Numbered from the stretch's first letter, positions 44,690-57,207 are shown. The stretch: DNA of 64,000 nucleotides from Diphasiastrum complanatum (GCA_029204225.1 CM055106.1:37369946-37433945), one strand, 5' to 3'. Notes: generated from the letters alone by a model not told the origin. Numbers and translations are program-made.

Positions 44690-47600
44690 GTATGGAACAT
44701 CAGTGATTCCAAAGGGGCTAGTCCCATCATAGACAAGTTTGATGGATCCAACTATCATTTATAAAAATTTAAGATGAAAACTGTGCTAATGGGTAAGGAT
44801 TTGTATGATGTTGTCACTAGTGCAAAGGCAAGACTCAAAGTAGACGACGCTGCAATCTCCCGATGGAAGCTGAAGGATGGAAAATCTTTTGCGTTGATAA
44901 TCCTCGATATATTAGACACACAAATTGGCCATGTGTCTGAATTTCAAACCTTGAAGGAAGTCTAAGACATCTTGAGCGCTTTGTGCGAAGTGTGCGATGT
45001 AGCTTTCAAGCTACATCTCAGGAGAAAATTCTTCTCCCTCAAGATGACAAATGGTGATTCCCTATAGAATTATATTTACTAGTTCAAGAACTTGCTACAA
45101 CAAATGGCCATTGTTGGATCTGTCATAGATAATCAAGACATAGTAATGACACTGCTTTCAAGCTTGTCAATATTGTATGATAACTGGGTGATGATAATCA
45201 CCACACACCTAGAGCTGACTCTATCACGAGTCATCACAATGGTGCTACAAGAAGAGACAAGAATGAACGAACTTTCCAGTTCTTCTACTCTTGACTCTCA
45301 CATCTTATACACCAACAAGAATTAGAGCAAGCAGAAGAAGGGAGGCTCAAAGCCACAGAAGCCGACATAGAATCATCAAGAGTAGTCGAAGTCACCAACA
45401 AAGAAGAAGCTATCTACAGCTACTGCAAACGAACCAACCACAAGATTCTGGATTGCCGCATCCTACAAGCCAAGGACAACAACAAACAACAATCGAATTA
45501 GATGGCAAATGTAGTTATAGAAGCATCTCAACCGAATATAGAAGCAGATCACGATGCATTCATGACAAGCCACAAGAAACATCAGACGACAGCTCTTGCT
45601 TTATTGATTTGGGAGCCACTCAACATATGACTAGCCATATCGGTTGTTTCGAATCCTATACGCCTTACAGTACCAAGCTGTTTGTTCACCTGGGTGACAC
45701 AAGCTACTACAGGTGAAGGTATAGTAAGATTAAGTTTTGCAAATGATCAATCCAAGCTACTCTCTAGTGTCTTGCATGTGCCAAATCTTTCTGCAAATAT
45801 GTTCTCTGTAAGTAAAAATTACAGATTTAGGACACAAAGTAAAATTTGAATGAGATCAGTGTAAAGTAGTCAATAGGACAGACAAGATCCTAGCACTCGG
45901 AAAGAGGCATAAATACTTGTACAAACTAAGTCATTGCTTTTCTATCTCTAATCAGGCTCTAAGTTTACTTTGGCATTATAGACTTGGTCACTTCAATCAT
46001 TCTTCTGTACAACACATGTGTAAGCAGTCTATTGTACTTGATCTCGACTATCCAGATAGGAAAGTTGAATTACCTATCTATCAAGATTGTGTAGTTGGTA
46101 AACAAGCTGGAAAACCTTTTAGATCAAGCCATCAGCACTTTGCTAGAGGATTGTTAGATATTGTATATATAGACATTTTTGGCCCAATGCAAAATCCTTC
46201 ATTTAAGGATGCAAACTATTTCATTACTTTTATTGATGAATTTTCCAAAAGGATGATGGTGTACTTCATCAAGAATAAATTTGAAGCTTTCAACTGCTCC
46301 AAAATCTTCAAGGAGCATGTAGAGAAAGAAACCGGTAAAAGGATCAAAGCCTTGAGGTCCAGCAATGGTGGAGAATATATCTCTATCGAATTCAAGGAGT
46401 ATTGCCAAAGCCAAGGCATTTAACAACAATTCATCACTCCCTATTTGCCTCAATCTAATGGCTTAGCTAAGAGGAGAAATCGTACCCTAGTCAAGTTAGC
46501 CAAATGCATGTTGGCACATGCATCTTTGCCAAAGAGTTTCTAGGATGAAGCTGTTTCCACTATAGCTTACATCCAGAATAGATGTTCAACTACCCTCTCA
46601 GGAAAAAATTCCCATGAGGTTGGGACATGATCTAAGCCTTCAATGAACAACCTACGAGTATTCGGTTGCATCGCCTACGTAGATCTCAAAGGAGACAAGG
46701 AGGAAATTCGACTTCCAAAGTATAAAGACCATCTTGATTGGTTATACCTCCTCCGACAATACTTATAAGCTGTATGGCCCCAATACCCAACAAATTTATT
46801 CAATAGGAATACAATTTTTATTGAGGATCAGTTCATCGACTTCAGAGGCAAAGGTAAACTTCCATGCGAATATTTGACACCTACCACCGACATGACAATT
46901 TGAGCCTCAGGCTCCATTGTGCCGACAGTTGACCAACTATTCGACAACGAATCAGAGAAAGATATTGTTGTTACTCAGCAACAACCCGACCAAGGAATGG
47001 ATCATTAGCCAACGCGACCTCCAAGAAGATCAAACCGAGTGCACGCATAGCCCACGAGGTATATTCATGAGTCTACGTGTCTTTTAATATAGGAACCGAC
47101 AACAATCGAAGAGGCACTTAGCCAATCAAACTTAAATCTCTGAAGAGAATCTATGGACATAGAGTATTCCTCTCTGATCAAGAACAAGACATGGTCATTG
47201 ATCGAATTACCGGCCGACAACAATCTTATTGATTGCAATTGGGTCTTCAAGATCAAGTACAATGCTGACAGGAGTATTGACCGAAGGAAGGCCCAACTAG
47301 TAGCCAGAGCATTTTCTCAAATCCCAAACATCGACTACAATGAGACTTTTAGTCCAGTCATCAAGCATTCATCGATCCGAGTTCTCTTATCATTTGTTGA
47401 CCTTGAAGTACATCAACTCGATGTACAGACAACTTATCTGAATGGAGTTATACAAGAAGACATTTACATGATACAGCCCGAGGGATACATTCTCGGAGGT
47501 ATGAACAATCATGTTTGTAAACTCCACAAGGCACTTTATGGCCTGAAATAATCAGCAAGAGCTTGGTTTCAGATGATGAACACATTCCTCATCCAGTATG

Positions 47601-47970
47601 GTTTCAAACCAAGCATTGCCGATTCTAACGTTTATTTCAAGTCAGTGCAAGATTTCTTCATTATTATCACTTTGTATGTCGACGATACATTGCCTTTTAG
47701 CAAAAATACCGATCAAGTGAAGGATGCTAAACAAACGTTGTCCTCCAAATTCGACATGATGGATCTAGGTGAGGCTCACTATTGTCTTGGAATTCAAATT
47801 CATCGAGACAGAGAGAGACGACTGATTTACGTTACTCAGCAGAGGTATCTTCATAATACCCTTATCTGATATAATTTGATTGATTGCTGACTCACCAATG
47901 GATCCAAGCCTGCGACTGTTGAAGGACCAATGTCCTCAGACAAGCAGGAAAAAGAGCGGCTCATGCAATG
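44690..47970 (+). pseudogene. Copia IV gag-pol, heavily mutated, RNase H missing
   Basis: Gag around IDKFDGSNYHL and MKTVLMGKDLYDVVTSAKA, with LLSSLSILYDNWV; a damaged knuckle YCKRTNHKILDC near 45420; protease as IDLGATQHMTSH (canonical Ser is Leu) at about 45608; pre-integrase LLWHYRLGHFN at 45966; integrase IDIFGPM, then LRSSNGGEY (Asp to Ser) and NGLAKRRNRT (Glu to Lys); RT from 47153 with FKIKYNADRSIDRRKAQLVA, YLNGVIQEDIYMIQPEGY and an intact YVDD at about 47678; thumb YCLGIQIHRDRE. Stops occur at several points (for example about 44965, 46422, 47549 and 47867). RNase H is absent; the frame runs into LTR-like sequence near 47971. Confidence 0.88.
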
Positions 47971-48760
47971 TGTTGGAGTTAATCTTACTCCTACTCACTC
48001 TAATTGCCCTCTGATTCACTCCTAAACTACATAGAAATCACTCTCTTACAAACAATCTACAGAAATAAACTATTTCTCACACAATCTATAGTTTTACATG
48101 CAATCTTCAATAGGCAAGGAATGTGAGAATATGAGGACCGCGACACTATTGTTCTACTCAACATTCTAGGCAACTGAGGAATACGAGGTTTTGCAAGGAA
48201 TGCGACAGTACCTAATATCTCGACATTTTAGACATGCAAGATGGTGCGAGAAATGTGAGATCTTTGCAAATCTACACAAGATTTTGTACAAAACTTTTCT
48301 ACATCTTCACGATCCTATAAATAACCGTTCTATTGATCAACTATAGAATTGTTAATGATCTTGTAATTGTAAAATTAGATTAACACAAGATCATCAAACA
48401 ATTATAAAAGGAGACGAGTGATGAGACAAAAAAAAAAAAAAAAGAGGAGATGAAAAAGACAGTACACGTTCTGAATGGACAATTAGTGCATAAGCACAAA
48501 ATACATTATCTAACTCCTCAGAGCTACAGATCATAGATAGAGAGTAAAAGTATTCTGAAATATAGCAACTATTTTTTTCTGTATGTAGGATCACGTGCTT
48601 AGCACAACTGACTTGTGATTCAATAGTTGTTACAACAACATTTATTATACATATTTGTTATTTTTCTTTCAAGTTGCATTCGTGCTAAATTTTCAAATAC
48701 CTCTTACTGTTTTTCTCCTCCTTCTATACTGTCAAGAATATCGTTAACGAAGAACTACAT
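47971..48760 (+). repeat. LTR-like region of Copia IV (boundaries uncertain)
   Basis: It starts TGTTGGAGTTAATC. The segment 48299-48660 is similar to 58040-58560, sharing TTCACGAT-CCT/CTCACGATGCTC, AATAACCG, TGTTAATGATCTT and GTA(T/A)GTAGGATCACG(T/C)GCTTA in order. The 58-kb relative ends in CA before a primer site, which supports an LTR identity. No clear right end or primer site is present here. Confidence 0.5.
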
Positions 48761-50039
48761 GGCTATAAAGTCCTACTCACAAGATACTATCCTAAGCATG
48801 CCAAAACAAGCAACAAACAAGGGAAAGGATGGTGGACAAACAACCCAACCATATCTAGATCGAATAGATCTAGCCCCCAGGTTATGGATCAATCACACTG
48901 AGGAGAGAGGACTCACTCTAGCAGCATGTGGCTACCAATCACAAAATCAACGGATCATATTTGCTAGATCTCTTCCACTTGACAAGAATCAAATCATGAA
49001 AAAGATTCCTAAGTTCAACCAATCGATACTTCTCAAAATGAAAAATTCTTAGAATCATAATTAGACTAAATTAGATTTGACCCAAAATTTGACAGAGACT
49101 TGATCTGGAAAATTAGAACCTACAAATAGAACTGACGAAGGTTTAGTAGTGTTATTTTTGATAAAAACTCTCTGATCAGGCTTTTTTGACAAATTCTATG
49201 AAAATAGCCTTTGTCAAACTCAAAAATAATAAATTACTATAAATAGAAGTGTTTGGTAACTCGGCAAAGATTTTGGCGAAGAATCAAGAGTAATACTGGT
49301 ATTTTTGCAAAAAAGAGACTTTTTTTTGACAAAAATATAACAATATGACAACTGATTTTCTGAGAAACCTTCTATTTGTCATATTATTCTTCGTCGACCT
49401 AATAGTAGATAAATCTGAATCACACCTATGCACAGTGAATCGGACGAAAGTTCTTTTTATGTATTTTTAGGGTTTGAAGATTTTTTGGTATTTTTTGGTG
49501 GTTTTTCTGATGTTTCTGGAAATATGTTGGGAAGGATTGTTCGCCGTTCAAACTGAAGGTTTTGTGATCAAAATCGAAGGTGTCTGCAACTCGGCGAACG
49601 TTTTCTAAAAGAGAAAAAAAAGTTATCAGCTCTAATGACGATTTTTCAGAAGGATCTGTGAAGGTGGCGAGTAATGAGGAGAAGATGACAAGTTATACTG
49701 AGCACGAGTAACAACCGGGCGAGAAATAAATTTATAACTCACCGACGGTCTGGTACAAGGTAGATTAGTATGTGTACAGGCCTAAGTTTTGATGGCGAGT
49801 AAAGACAGTGAACAGACAAGAAGAAAACTTTGTTGGCGAATTATAAAACTCTGTCGACGAGGTATAGCTGACGAGTAATAAAAATGACGAGAACAGCAAA
49901 AAAAGGGCGAAATTTTTTTAATAGACGAGTAATAGTCCTATAACTCGTCGGTCATCAAAATGATAGCTCTGAGGCTACTAATCACCCTACTCTGATGGCG
50001 AATAAAGTTGGCGGCATCTAGAATCCGTTAGAAGAATCT
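48761..50039. other. Unclassified DNA with a recurring GACGAGTAA-like word
   Basis: 48800-48920 resembles 50335-50460 (shared GATC(C/G)..AT(C/A)GATCTAGCCCCCA). Between 49660 and 50000 short words of the form (G/A)(G/A)CGAGTAA occur at least six times with variable spacing, together with ACTCG(G/T)CG-type inverse forms. No gene is recognised. Confidence 0.4.
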
Positions 50040-50310
50040 TTACTAGAATCTTCTAACAACCACTTGCTTTTGCCTTTGCCCTTGAACTTTCCTTTGATGA
50101 ACATAGCTTCTTGTTTTTCAACTTGAGATGTAAAAATAGATCCACCTCTTGATAGAAGCCTAAACTCCTCATTCACCAAGATCTCTTGCAAATCTTCCAT
50201 ACTTGGCAATGTCTTTTGAATAGCAAAGCTTTGCACCAAATTAGCATGATCATCCAACAAGCCATTAAGAACAACTTGAACAAGCTCCATATAATGTCCC
50301 CCAGGACTCC
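50040..50310 (-). pseudogene. Copia III-type gag fragment
   Basis: The minus strand reads LVQVVLNGLLDDHANLVQSF, AIQKTLPSMEDLQEILVNEE, FRLLSRGG and KGKFKGKGKSKW, nearly identical to the gag at 18285-18500. It ends before the zinc knuckle. No LTR is adjacent. Confidence 0.85.
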
Positions 50311-51629
50311 CAACCAAGATAGAGCTTCCTATAACACCAAAGGGAGGATCGCAGTAGACAAAACCATCCCAACCAAACCTAGACCATCCGATCTAGCCCC
50401 CAAGCAATCCAAGAGATAGGCAAGCCGCAGGAAGATCATTTCACAGTCTGGCAGCATAACGGCCACAGACTCTTCCACAATCCTCATAGACACTGGTGAG
50501 GGTATATTGTTGACAGATCCCCTGCTCCAAAGAACCTGTTGTTTATTTTTCTGCCTCTTGCTTACAGGACGGTTCTGCCTGTTATCAGGCTTCATGGCAG
50601 TCGTTAGATGGTTTCTTGATTTTACGATGCCAACCCAGGCAGAAGGAAACAAAGTTTCATTGTAGTATTTTCTTTATGTCCTACCTGTCAGAGGACAACT
50701 CAGAGACATCACTCTTGAACACACTTACATTCTACATGGATGCAAGCCAAAAACGCTCATTCACAGATCAGCATACAAACCAATGAACGTTCTACAGATT
50801 CTATTGCTACCGACACTTAAAACAGACTGAAATCAGAGCCTACACTACATTAACACTGAACTACCTTGCATAAATTGACAAAATAAGAAACAAAAAACTA
50901 ATCTACAGCATGTTAGAAGTCCAAGAATCAAGAAACTAACCAGCCTTTTGATTCTTGGACATCCCAAGAACATCAAGAACTAGATTGTACAGAGATATGC
51001 AAGAATCACACCACAGATCCAACCTATTTAGTTTACTTGAATGCTGGCTCCTAATTAATCCACAAGAAAATTAAAAATCTAATCCACAACTAGGAAAGCA
51101 AGAAAACTAATCCACTCTAAATCCACAACCACACACAATATGAATGGAAGGGCATGATCATAGGGGCATCACTCAAGAAAGCCATCATGATCAAGGAGCT
51201 TATTGTACCATCAAATTCATGGAAAATCTTCTTATTAAGCATGGAGTAGATACAATGCAAAAAGCTCCTCTTCACAAAGAGGGAGTCTCTTAAATAAGCA
51301 ATAGAGCTCCTTAGGTGTCATCCTAGTGGAATTTCCACATTTCACAAATTACAAGTGAAATATTGCTCTCCACTAGAGGTCACCATCAAAAGGTGGCTCA
51401 CTCTACTTTCTTTAAGAGAGGTCTACTTGCATTTATTCCATTTGCTTAGAAATACTAGTTCCTACATGGTCATTCCATCTTCCGGGATTCACCATGAGGC
51501 TTACACAGTTCTTGCATGTCTTTCCTGGCTAGTATTTCTTGGCTCTCATACTCGGCTCTCAGTCTTCATTAGTCTAGTCTTCTCAGAGACCTCCTCGGTC
51601 TAAGGTGCGAGGTGAGATTCTTTACTCTT
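50311..51629. other. Non-coding, includes a diverged copy of 48800-48920
   Basis: 50335-50460 is the second member of a short repeat pair with 48800-48920 in the same orientation. The rest shows no family motif; the 107-codon minus frame at 50329-50652 overlaps that repeat and is not called. Confidence 0.4.
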
Positions 51630-51805
51630 CTTCTGCACATTGTTGAGTCATTCGAGAACTCTGGATGAATAACCAATCTCTCTGAACTGGTTCAAAAACG
51701 CATCTTTCAGTAGTAACCAGGTAGCCACACATCCTAGTTCAACTTGGTTGTACCAAATGCGCGCTTGCTTTCTCATAAGACCAAGAAAGATCTGCAGCTT
51801 GTCAA
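51630..51805 (-). pseudogene. Gypsy gag fragment joined to LTR
   Basis: The minus strand reads IWYNQVELGCVATWLLLKDA and FLNQFREIGYSSRVLE then a stop and LNNVQK, homologous to 43680-43800. Upstream on the same strand the Gypsy LTR start ends at CTCGCTC (about 51815), so LTR and gag are joined directly without the rest of the LTR or a primer site. Confidence 0.8.
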
Positions 51806-51814
51806 CATCGGAGC

Positions 51815-52060
51815 GAGCAAACACACCTCTAGAAATTATAGGTGCATCGCTCCATAACTCTAGTTAATAGATGAGTTACACATTTAGCTATGAATTTTAT
51901 TTACTTTAGTTTAAGATGGCAATTTGAATCTAGTCGATTCCTGTAGGTGACTAGATTAAGACTATTCCAGGCATCGTTTCAGTTTTGGAGGCCTTGTCCT
52001 TTAGTACAAGGCAAGTCTTTAGCAGTTATATCCCGAAAAATGAAAAAGAGCAAAAACTGG
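51815..52060 (-). repeat. Start of a Gypsy 3' LTR (partial)
   Basis: Minus-strand sequence colinear with 42090-42370, about 240 bp, including GGATATAAC..CTAAAGACTTG and GAGGTGTGTTTG. It lies after the integrase end at 52389, as expected for a 3' LTR; the rest is deleted at about 51815. Confidence 0.6.
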
Positions 52061-52388
52061 ATCTTGCTTCTGAAAACTCGGCGAACAATTCTAAACACAG
52101 TTTGTGCAAAAAATGACCAAAAAAATAATTTCCCAAGTCATTTCCCATAAAGATTTGACTTCTAAAAATACTTTTCTTCAATTTTTCTGATCTGATGATA
52201 TTTTTGACTTTTGCTCATCAGTCTTTTCTCATTTTTTTTTGTTTTTTGTTTTTTGTTTTTTCTTTTTCTTTTTCATATTGTCTTTTCCAAAAGAAATTAA
52301 CAATTAAGTAGTGAGAATAATAAATTGAAAAACAAATAAAAATAAAAAATCATTTGGATCATGCTGGCTGAACTAGCGGAGTAGGCTG

Positions 52389-53102
52389 TCAAAACTTGCG
52401 TAATTGGCTGTCATTCACGGGAGTATCAAAACGTTTTCTATCCAAGTGTTCAAGAATCATTGCTCCATAGTTCAAGATTTCCTTTACGTTATATGGGCCT
52501 TCACCGGTAATCTTCAATTTCCCCTTGATCAGCTTGGTTTTGTACATTAGGGCTAGATCTCCTTCTTTCAGATCCTTTTTGTGTAAACGAAAATCGTGCC
52601 ATGCCTTACAACGGGCTTTCTCTGATGCTAACGCATGGATTGCCACCAATCTTGTTTCACACAATTTGTGCAAAGCTTCATGACATAGTTGTAAAGACTT
52701 GTCATCATTTAACCGCTTTGTTGCTGCTATGCATAAAAATGGTATTAAAAATTCAATCGACATGACATCATCTTGACCATAAACTAGTTGAAAGAGTGTT
52801 TGGTTTGTACTACTCTTGTAAGCAGTTCTGAATGCCCATAGTACTGCATGCAGTTTATGTTCCCAATCAAACCGACTCGCTTCAACTGTTTTCATCATAA
52901 TAGTGCACAAAATCTTATTAGAAGATTTAGCTTGGCCATTCCCTCTGGGATAATATGGAGTACTAAATATGTGTATAACAAAAAAATCTTCCAGTAAACA
53001 CTTTATCGTTTGATTGACAGAGTGTTTACCTCGGTCACTGACAATCTCGATTGGACATCCAAATCTGATAATAATATTTTCATAGAGAAACTTGGCCAGA
53101 TC
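52389..53102 (-). pseudogene. Gypsy integrase C-terminal half
   Basis: The minus strand from 53102 reads FLYENIIIRFGCPIEIVSDR (catalytic Asp), STPYYPRGNGQAKSSNKIL (the catalytic Glu position of GQAE is Lys), WEHKLHAVLWAFRTAYKSST, LFQLVYGQD, and the chromodomain-free tail DLALMYKTKLIKGKLKITGE and GPYNVKEILNYGAMIL, ending at the stop at 52389. The N-terminal zinc finger, RT and RNase H are missing because a Copia fragment on the opposite strand begins at 53103. Confidence 0.88.
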
Positions 53103-54690
53103 AAGCTTTGTTGTGTGCCAATTTCTTGTGCAATAGGTGGCCGAGTGCTATTTTGGATGGAAGGACACCTTTTGAAATGCTATTCAAGAGGAGGCTGAGT
53201 GTTAACTTTCTCAAAACTTTTGGATACACATGCTATGTCAACATTACTCTTGATGATAGAACCAAGGAGGATCCATCTTCAAGAAAAGGTATATTTGTTG
53301 GATATAGTGAGGTGAGTAGATCCTACAAGGTTTACATTCCTTCTATTAACAAAGTGATTGTTGGTAGAGATGTCATTTTTGATGAGGGGAACATTCCAAA
53401 AGTAACTTCAAGTACTATTGATGTTGATGATCTGGATGGATCTAACAATCTTGATGATGATGTTATGGATCTTACTTTGAATAGTGATGACCTTCATAAA
53501 GTCAAAAGCCAAGAAGAACATCAAGGAAAAGGCAAACACCGTCAAGGCTCACATATGATGAAAAGGGTAAACAAGTAGTTTCTAGAAATTATGTTGCTTT
53601 CCTAACCTCTTTTGATGAACCTACATGTGTAGATGAAGCAAGGAACAAAGAGGAGTGGTTCCAAGCAATGGATCTTGAGTATCAAGCTCTCATGAAGAAT
53701 GAAACATGGAGATTGGTGAAGTTATCCAATGACAAGAAAGCTATTGGATGAAAATGGATCTTCAAGGTGAAGACAAACCAAGCTGGATCTATCGACAAGT
53801 ACAAGGCAAGGTTAGTGAAAAAAGGATATGCTCAAGAGCATGGCATTGACTATGATGAGACTTTTGCACCCGTGGCAAAGATGGTGGGCATTCGGGTCAT
53901 TATTTCACTTGCTACTCTTTATGGATGGGATCTATGGAAATTGGACATTACAAATGCGTTCTTGAATGGTGATCTTGAGGAGGAAGTGTACATGGAGCAG
54001 CCCGAGAGCTACATTTCTACTTCAAGCCAAATCATGTGTGTCTTCTACCAAAGAGCTAAGCAAGTACCAAGGAGTTGGTATGTTAAGCTTAACACTTTTT
54101 TACTCTCTCAAGGCTTTATTATGAGTGAGTATGATCATTCACTTTATTATAGGCTTGCTGGCAATTTTGTTATCATCTTGCTAGTCTCTGTGGATGATAT
54201 CATCTTGAGTGATGGAGACAATCAAGATGTGGAGGATATCAAGAGTGCTCTTAAGAAGGAATTTGAGGTGCATGATCTTGGTCACTTAACTACATTTTGG
54301 AAATAGAGGTGATTAGGACTTCTCAATCTACTTTAATTTGTCAAGAGAAGTATGCTGATTCTATTCTAGAAAGATTTCATATGGTAGATGCAAAAGCTTG
54401 TGTTACACCAATGGAGTCTAATGTAAAGCTAACTATAAGAGGTAATGAAAGATCCTTTGAGGACATTACTCTCTATAGAAAGCTAGTTGGATCACTCATC
54501 TATCTAATCATTACAAGACCAGATCTAAGCTATTGTGTTGGAAGATTGAGTCAATTCATACAGGATCCAAGTGAAGAGCATTGGAAGCTAGGAAAATGAG
54601 TTTTGAGGTATATCATGTGAACTACAAATTTTGGCATATTGTATGAGGGATCTTCATCTAATCTTTTTGGATTTTCAGATTTGGACTACC
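53103..54690 (+). pseudogene. Copia integrase end and RT, broken
   Basis: It begins in integrase at CANFLCNRWPSAILDGRTPF and continues through DRTKEDPSSRKGIFVGYSEV to RT TYDEKGKQVV, WFQAMDLEYQALMKNETW, YKARLVKKGYAQEHGIDYDE and FLNGDLEEEVYMEQPES. The catalytic turn reads LLVSVDD (Tyr to Ser). Lesions: frameshift near 53540, TGA at about 53750 for Cys, a deletion that changes SLYGLKQ to YQRAKQ near 54050, a frameshift at about 54300 and stops at about 54599. It ends in RNase H at GFSDLDY near 54685. It is the closest local relative of Copia I and still has the RT section that Copia I lost. Confidence 0.9.
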
Positions 54691-55767
54691 TCTCTTACCT
54701 CATTCATGCTTATACATGGTTCTCTTGGGTTCTACTATCCATTGGTGCACTCTACTTGTGATATCTTGCAATTTTATGTGTAGAATAATTAATTATTGCA
54801 ATTTTCAGATCCACATGTGTAAAATATAGTACGGTACTGTTGTTGTACGAATAGTAGATTCTATTTATATTTTGATTCATGTTTGACCAAGTTCTATTAG
54901 AGTTTGCATTCTGTTTTATGTGTAGATGCTGATTTTACTACATTGGCAAGATTGGTGAATTGCTTGTTTTTGTAACCAAAGATCTTTAGATGATTTGGAT
55001 CTAAATTGATCCCAAATATTTCACATTTTTGCTATAGGATCTCAATTGGATCCATATGCTTCCTCCATCATTTTAAACATTTATTGGGGTCTTTTTGCTG
55101 CATTTTCAAAAAAAATAACACGATAAAGCTAACTGAGTTTAACGGTGAGCTATTTAAGCACCAGGTCAACATTGACAAGATCAAAGCATATCATAGTTAG
55201 AAAAAGAAATTGAAGCTACATGTATCGTATGTCATGTTAATCCTTTCAGATGTTGTAGGAAAAGAACTAAAGACATCACGAAGACTTAGGAATGCTCAAG
55301 AAATTGGATGTTGTCGGACCCTTTCTCTGCCTCCCTAATCGAATGGACCTAGAGGGCAAAGAGAGGGTTTTATAGATATATTTTGGGTGAGTATCGGGTT
55401 TCGATCCAATGGGGAGAGGGTAACAGAGATGATAAGAGTGAGAATCTAGGCTTACTAAGGTTGTCAATCTTAGCTTAGGATCTAATCATGGAATAGCCTA
55501 GATTCGGTTGTTGCTCATCTCTATGTTTTTCTCTTTTTGTGTTTTCTTGTTTTTGCTTTTCTCTTTCTTATTTTTCATATTGTGTTTAGATCTATTGTGA
55601 TCAAGAAATCAACATTCTATGTGCTAGGATTTGCTAGAAAGAGAAAAATGAGAGGCTAGATTGTTTCCATATCTTTGTGATTTCTTCTTCAGTTTCATTT
55701 TTTGACTTTCAAGGGAGTGCTAAGTTTATTGGAATAGGTACAAAGAGAAGATCAGATCATTACAACA
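54691..55767. other. Non-coding, retroelement-like leader
   Basis: AT-rich sequence between two Copia fragments, possibly LTR or leader remnants, without a recognisable LTR end or primer site. A short frame around LTEFNGELFKHQ (55130) vaguely resembles a Copia gag start but is too short to call. Confidence 0.35.
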
Positions 55768-56216
55768 TGGCAACCTCAAGTGGCTTCATGTTGGAAGGCA
55801 ATGATAGGCCTAGCTCAACAAATTATTCTACGTGGAAGGTGAATGATGGAATCTTTGCTTGAGATGAATGATTTGATGGATATTGTTGTAAGTGTGGAGC
55901 AGAGACCTTTGGCACCTCAAGAACAATTTAGGTATGACAATAGGGTAAAGAAAGATTTACATGTGATCAAGATGAGTGTGACTAAATGAACTTCTCAAGA
56001 AAGTTGGTAAGTGCACAACATCAAGTGAGGCTTGGGAATATTTGAAGAAGATTTATGAGTCGAAGTCTACATCTAGGGTCCTAACCGTAAGGAATTTTTT
56101 TTTCAAAGTCTTAAAAAGAAGGATGAAGGTGCTCATGCTTTTGTTTTGAGAGTTAAAGCTTTGAGCAATGAACTAGCATGCATTAGTGAAAGCATTAAGG
56201 ATGTGGACTGTTACGG
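55768..56216 (+). pseudogene. Copia III-type gag N-terminal fragment
   Basis: MATSSGFMLEGNDRPSSTNY then STWKV, a frameshift, MNDLMDIVVSVEQRPLAPQE and QFRYDNRVKKDLHVIKMSVT, then further shifts. It matches 17955-18280 and preserves the gag N-terminus missing there. It stops abruptly at about 56212. Confidence 0.8.
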
Positions 56217-56465
56217 CCCTAATGGGGGTTTGTACCATTAGGGGCTGTCTTCGTTGTACGGGCCAGGTCTATCTGGAATAGTTGAGCTGGACCATGGGGT
56301 CACACCCACATGCGGTATAAGCATGTGTGTTGCATCCTAGTATGGGATAGGATGTACATGCATTGTGCTTATGCATGGGTCATGACTATTATGGGTTAAG
56401 GGTACCTACATGCAGTGGACATGCATGGGGGATTGGCATGACCAATTAGAGTGCTTCCATGTGGA
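56217..56465. other. Unclassified insert between Copia and Gypsy gag pieces
   Basis: About 250 bp rich in TGCATG words, with CCCTAATGGGGG/CCATTAGGGGC forming a short inverted repeat at its left end. No coding motif. Confidence 0.45.
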
Positions 56466-57003
56466 TTCAATGCATGGGTTTTTGACAATTTACCACCAAA
56501 AGTTGATCGATACAGCAGACAAGGAGATATGACTTCTTTATCAACAATCATAGCAAGTGCTGAGAACTATGAGACTTTGAAGTTAGCATGCAAAAGACGT
56601 TCTACCACACGAACTCGAAAGTCCGAGCATGACTCCAGCGACAGTGAAGACGAATCTGAATCCAATTCAAGTTCTTCCAGTTCCGAATCTAGTTCCAGTG
56701 ATTCATCAAACACAGAAGCTGATGATGTGGGCACAAAGAAAGAAATGAAAGTCCAAACGAGAAGAAGATAGCAAAAGTACTGAGGACAAGGCTGCAACCT
56801 CTAAAGTTGAAAAGATTTGGAAAAGTAATATGCCTGATCTTAATAAGAAGTTCAATGATCTGAAAGTTCAAATTTTAGAAGTTGTAGACAAAAGATCGAA
56901 AGCTTATTCTTTAAACTCAGGAATATGGTGTACGAAGTGCGGTACATCTGGACATTCGAAAGAAGATTGCAAATCAAACAATCGTTGCTTTGATCACAAA
57001 TAA
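56466..57003 (+). pseudogene. Gypsy gag fragment with CCHC knuckle
   Basis: VFDNLPPKVDRYSRQGDMTS and LSTIIASAENYETLKLACKR, a serine/glutamate-rich linker, and, in another frame, the knuckle WCTKCGTSGHSKEDCKSN (C-x2-C-x4-H-x4-C) at about 56932-56975. It overlaps and extends the gag at 43402-44215. A stop after QTRRR and one further on show decay. Confidence 0.82.
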
Positions 57004-57207
57004 GTTTTGGAATATTGGTATCTGACACTTTTGTAATATTGACATCTACTACACAATAAAAGAAATATTTAACATAAAGATGATGTTACAATCTAACTTT
57101 CCAAATATATATTAAAAAGCATTTAAAAAACCAATCAATCAAAATATTTTGTTGATGTAATAAAATTTGTAATAACTATTAGTTCGCAAAATAGTAAAAA
57201 CAACTAA

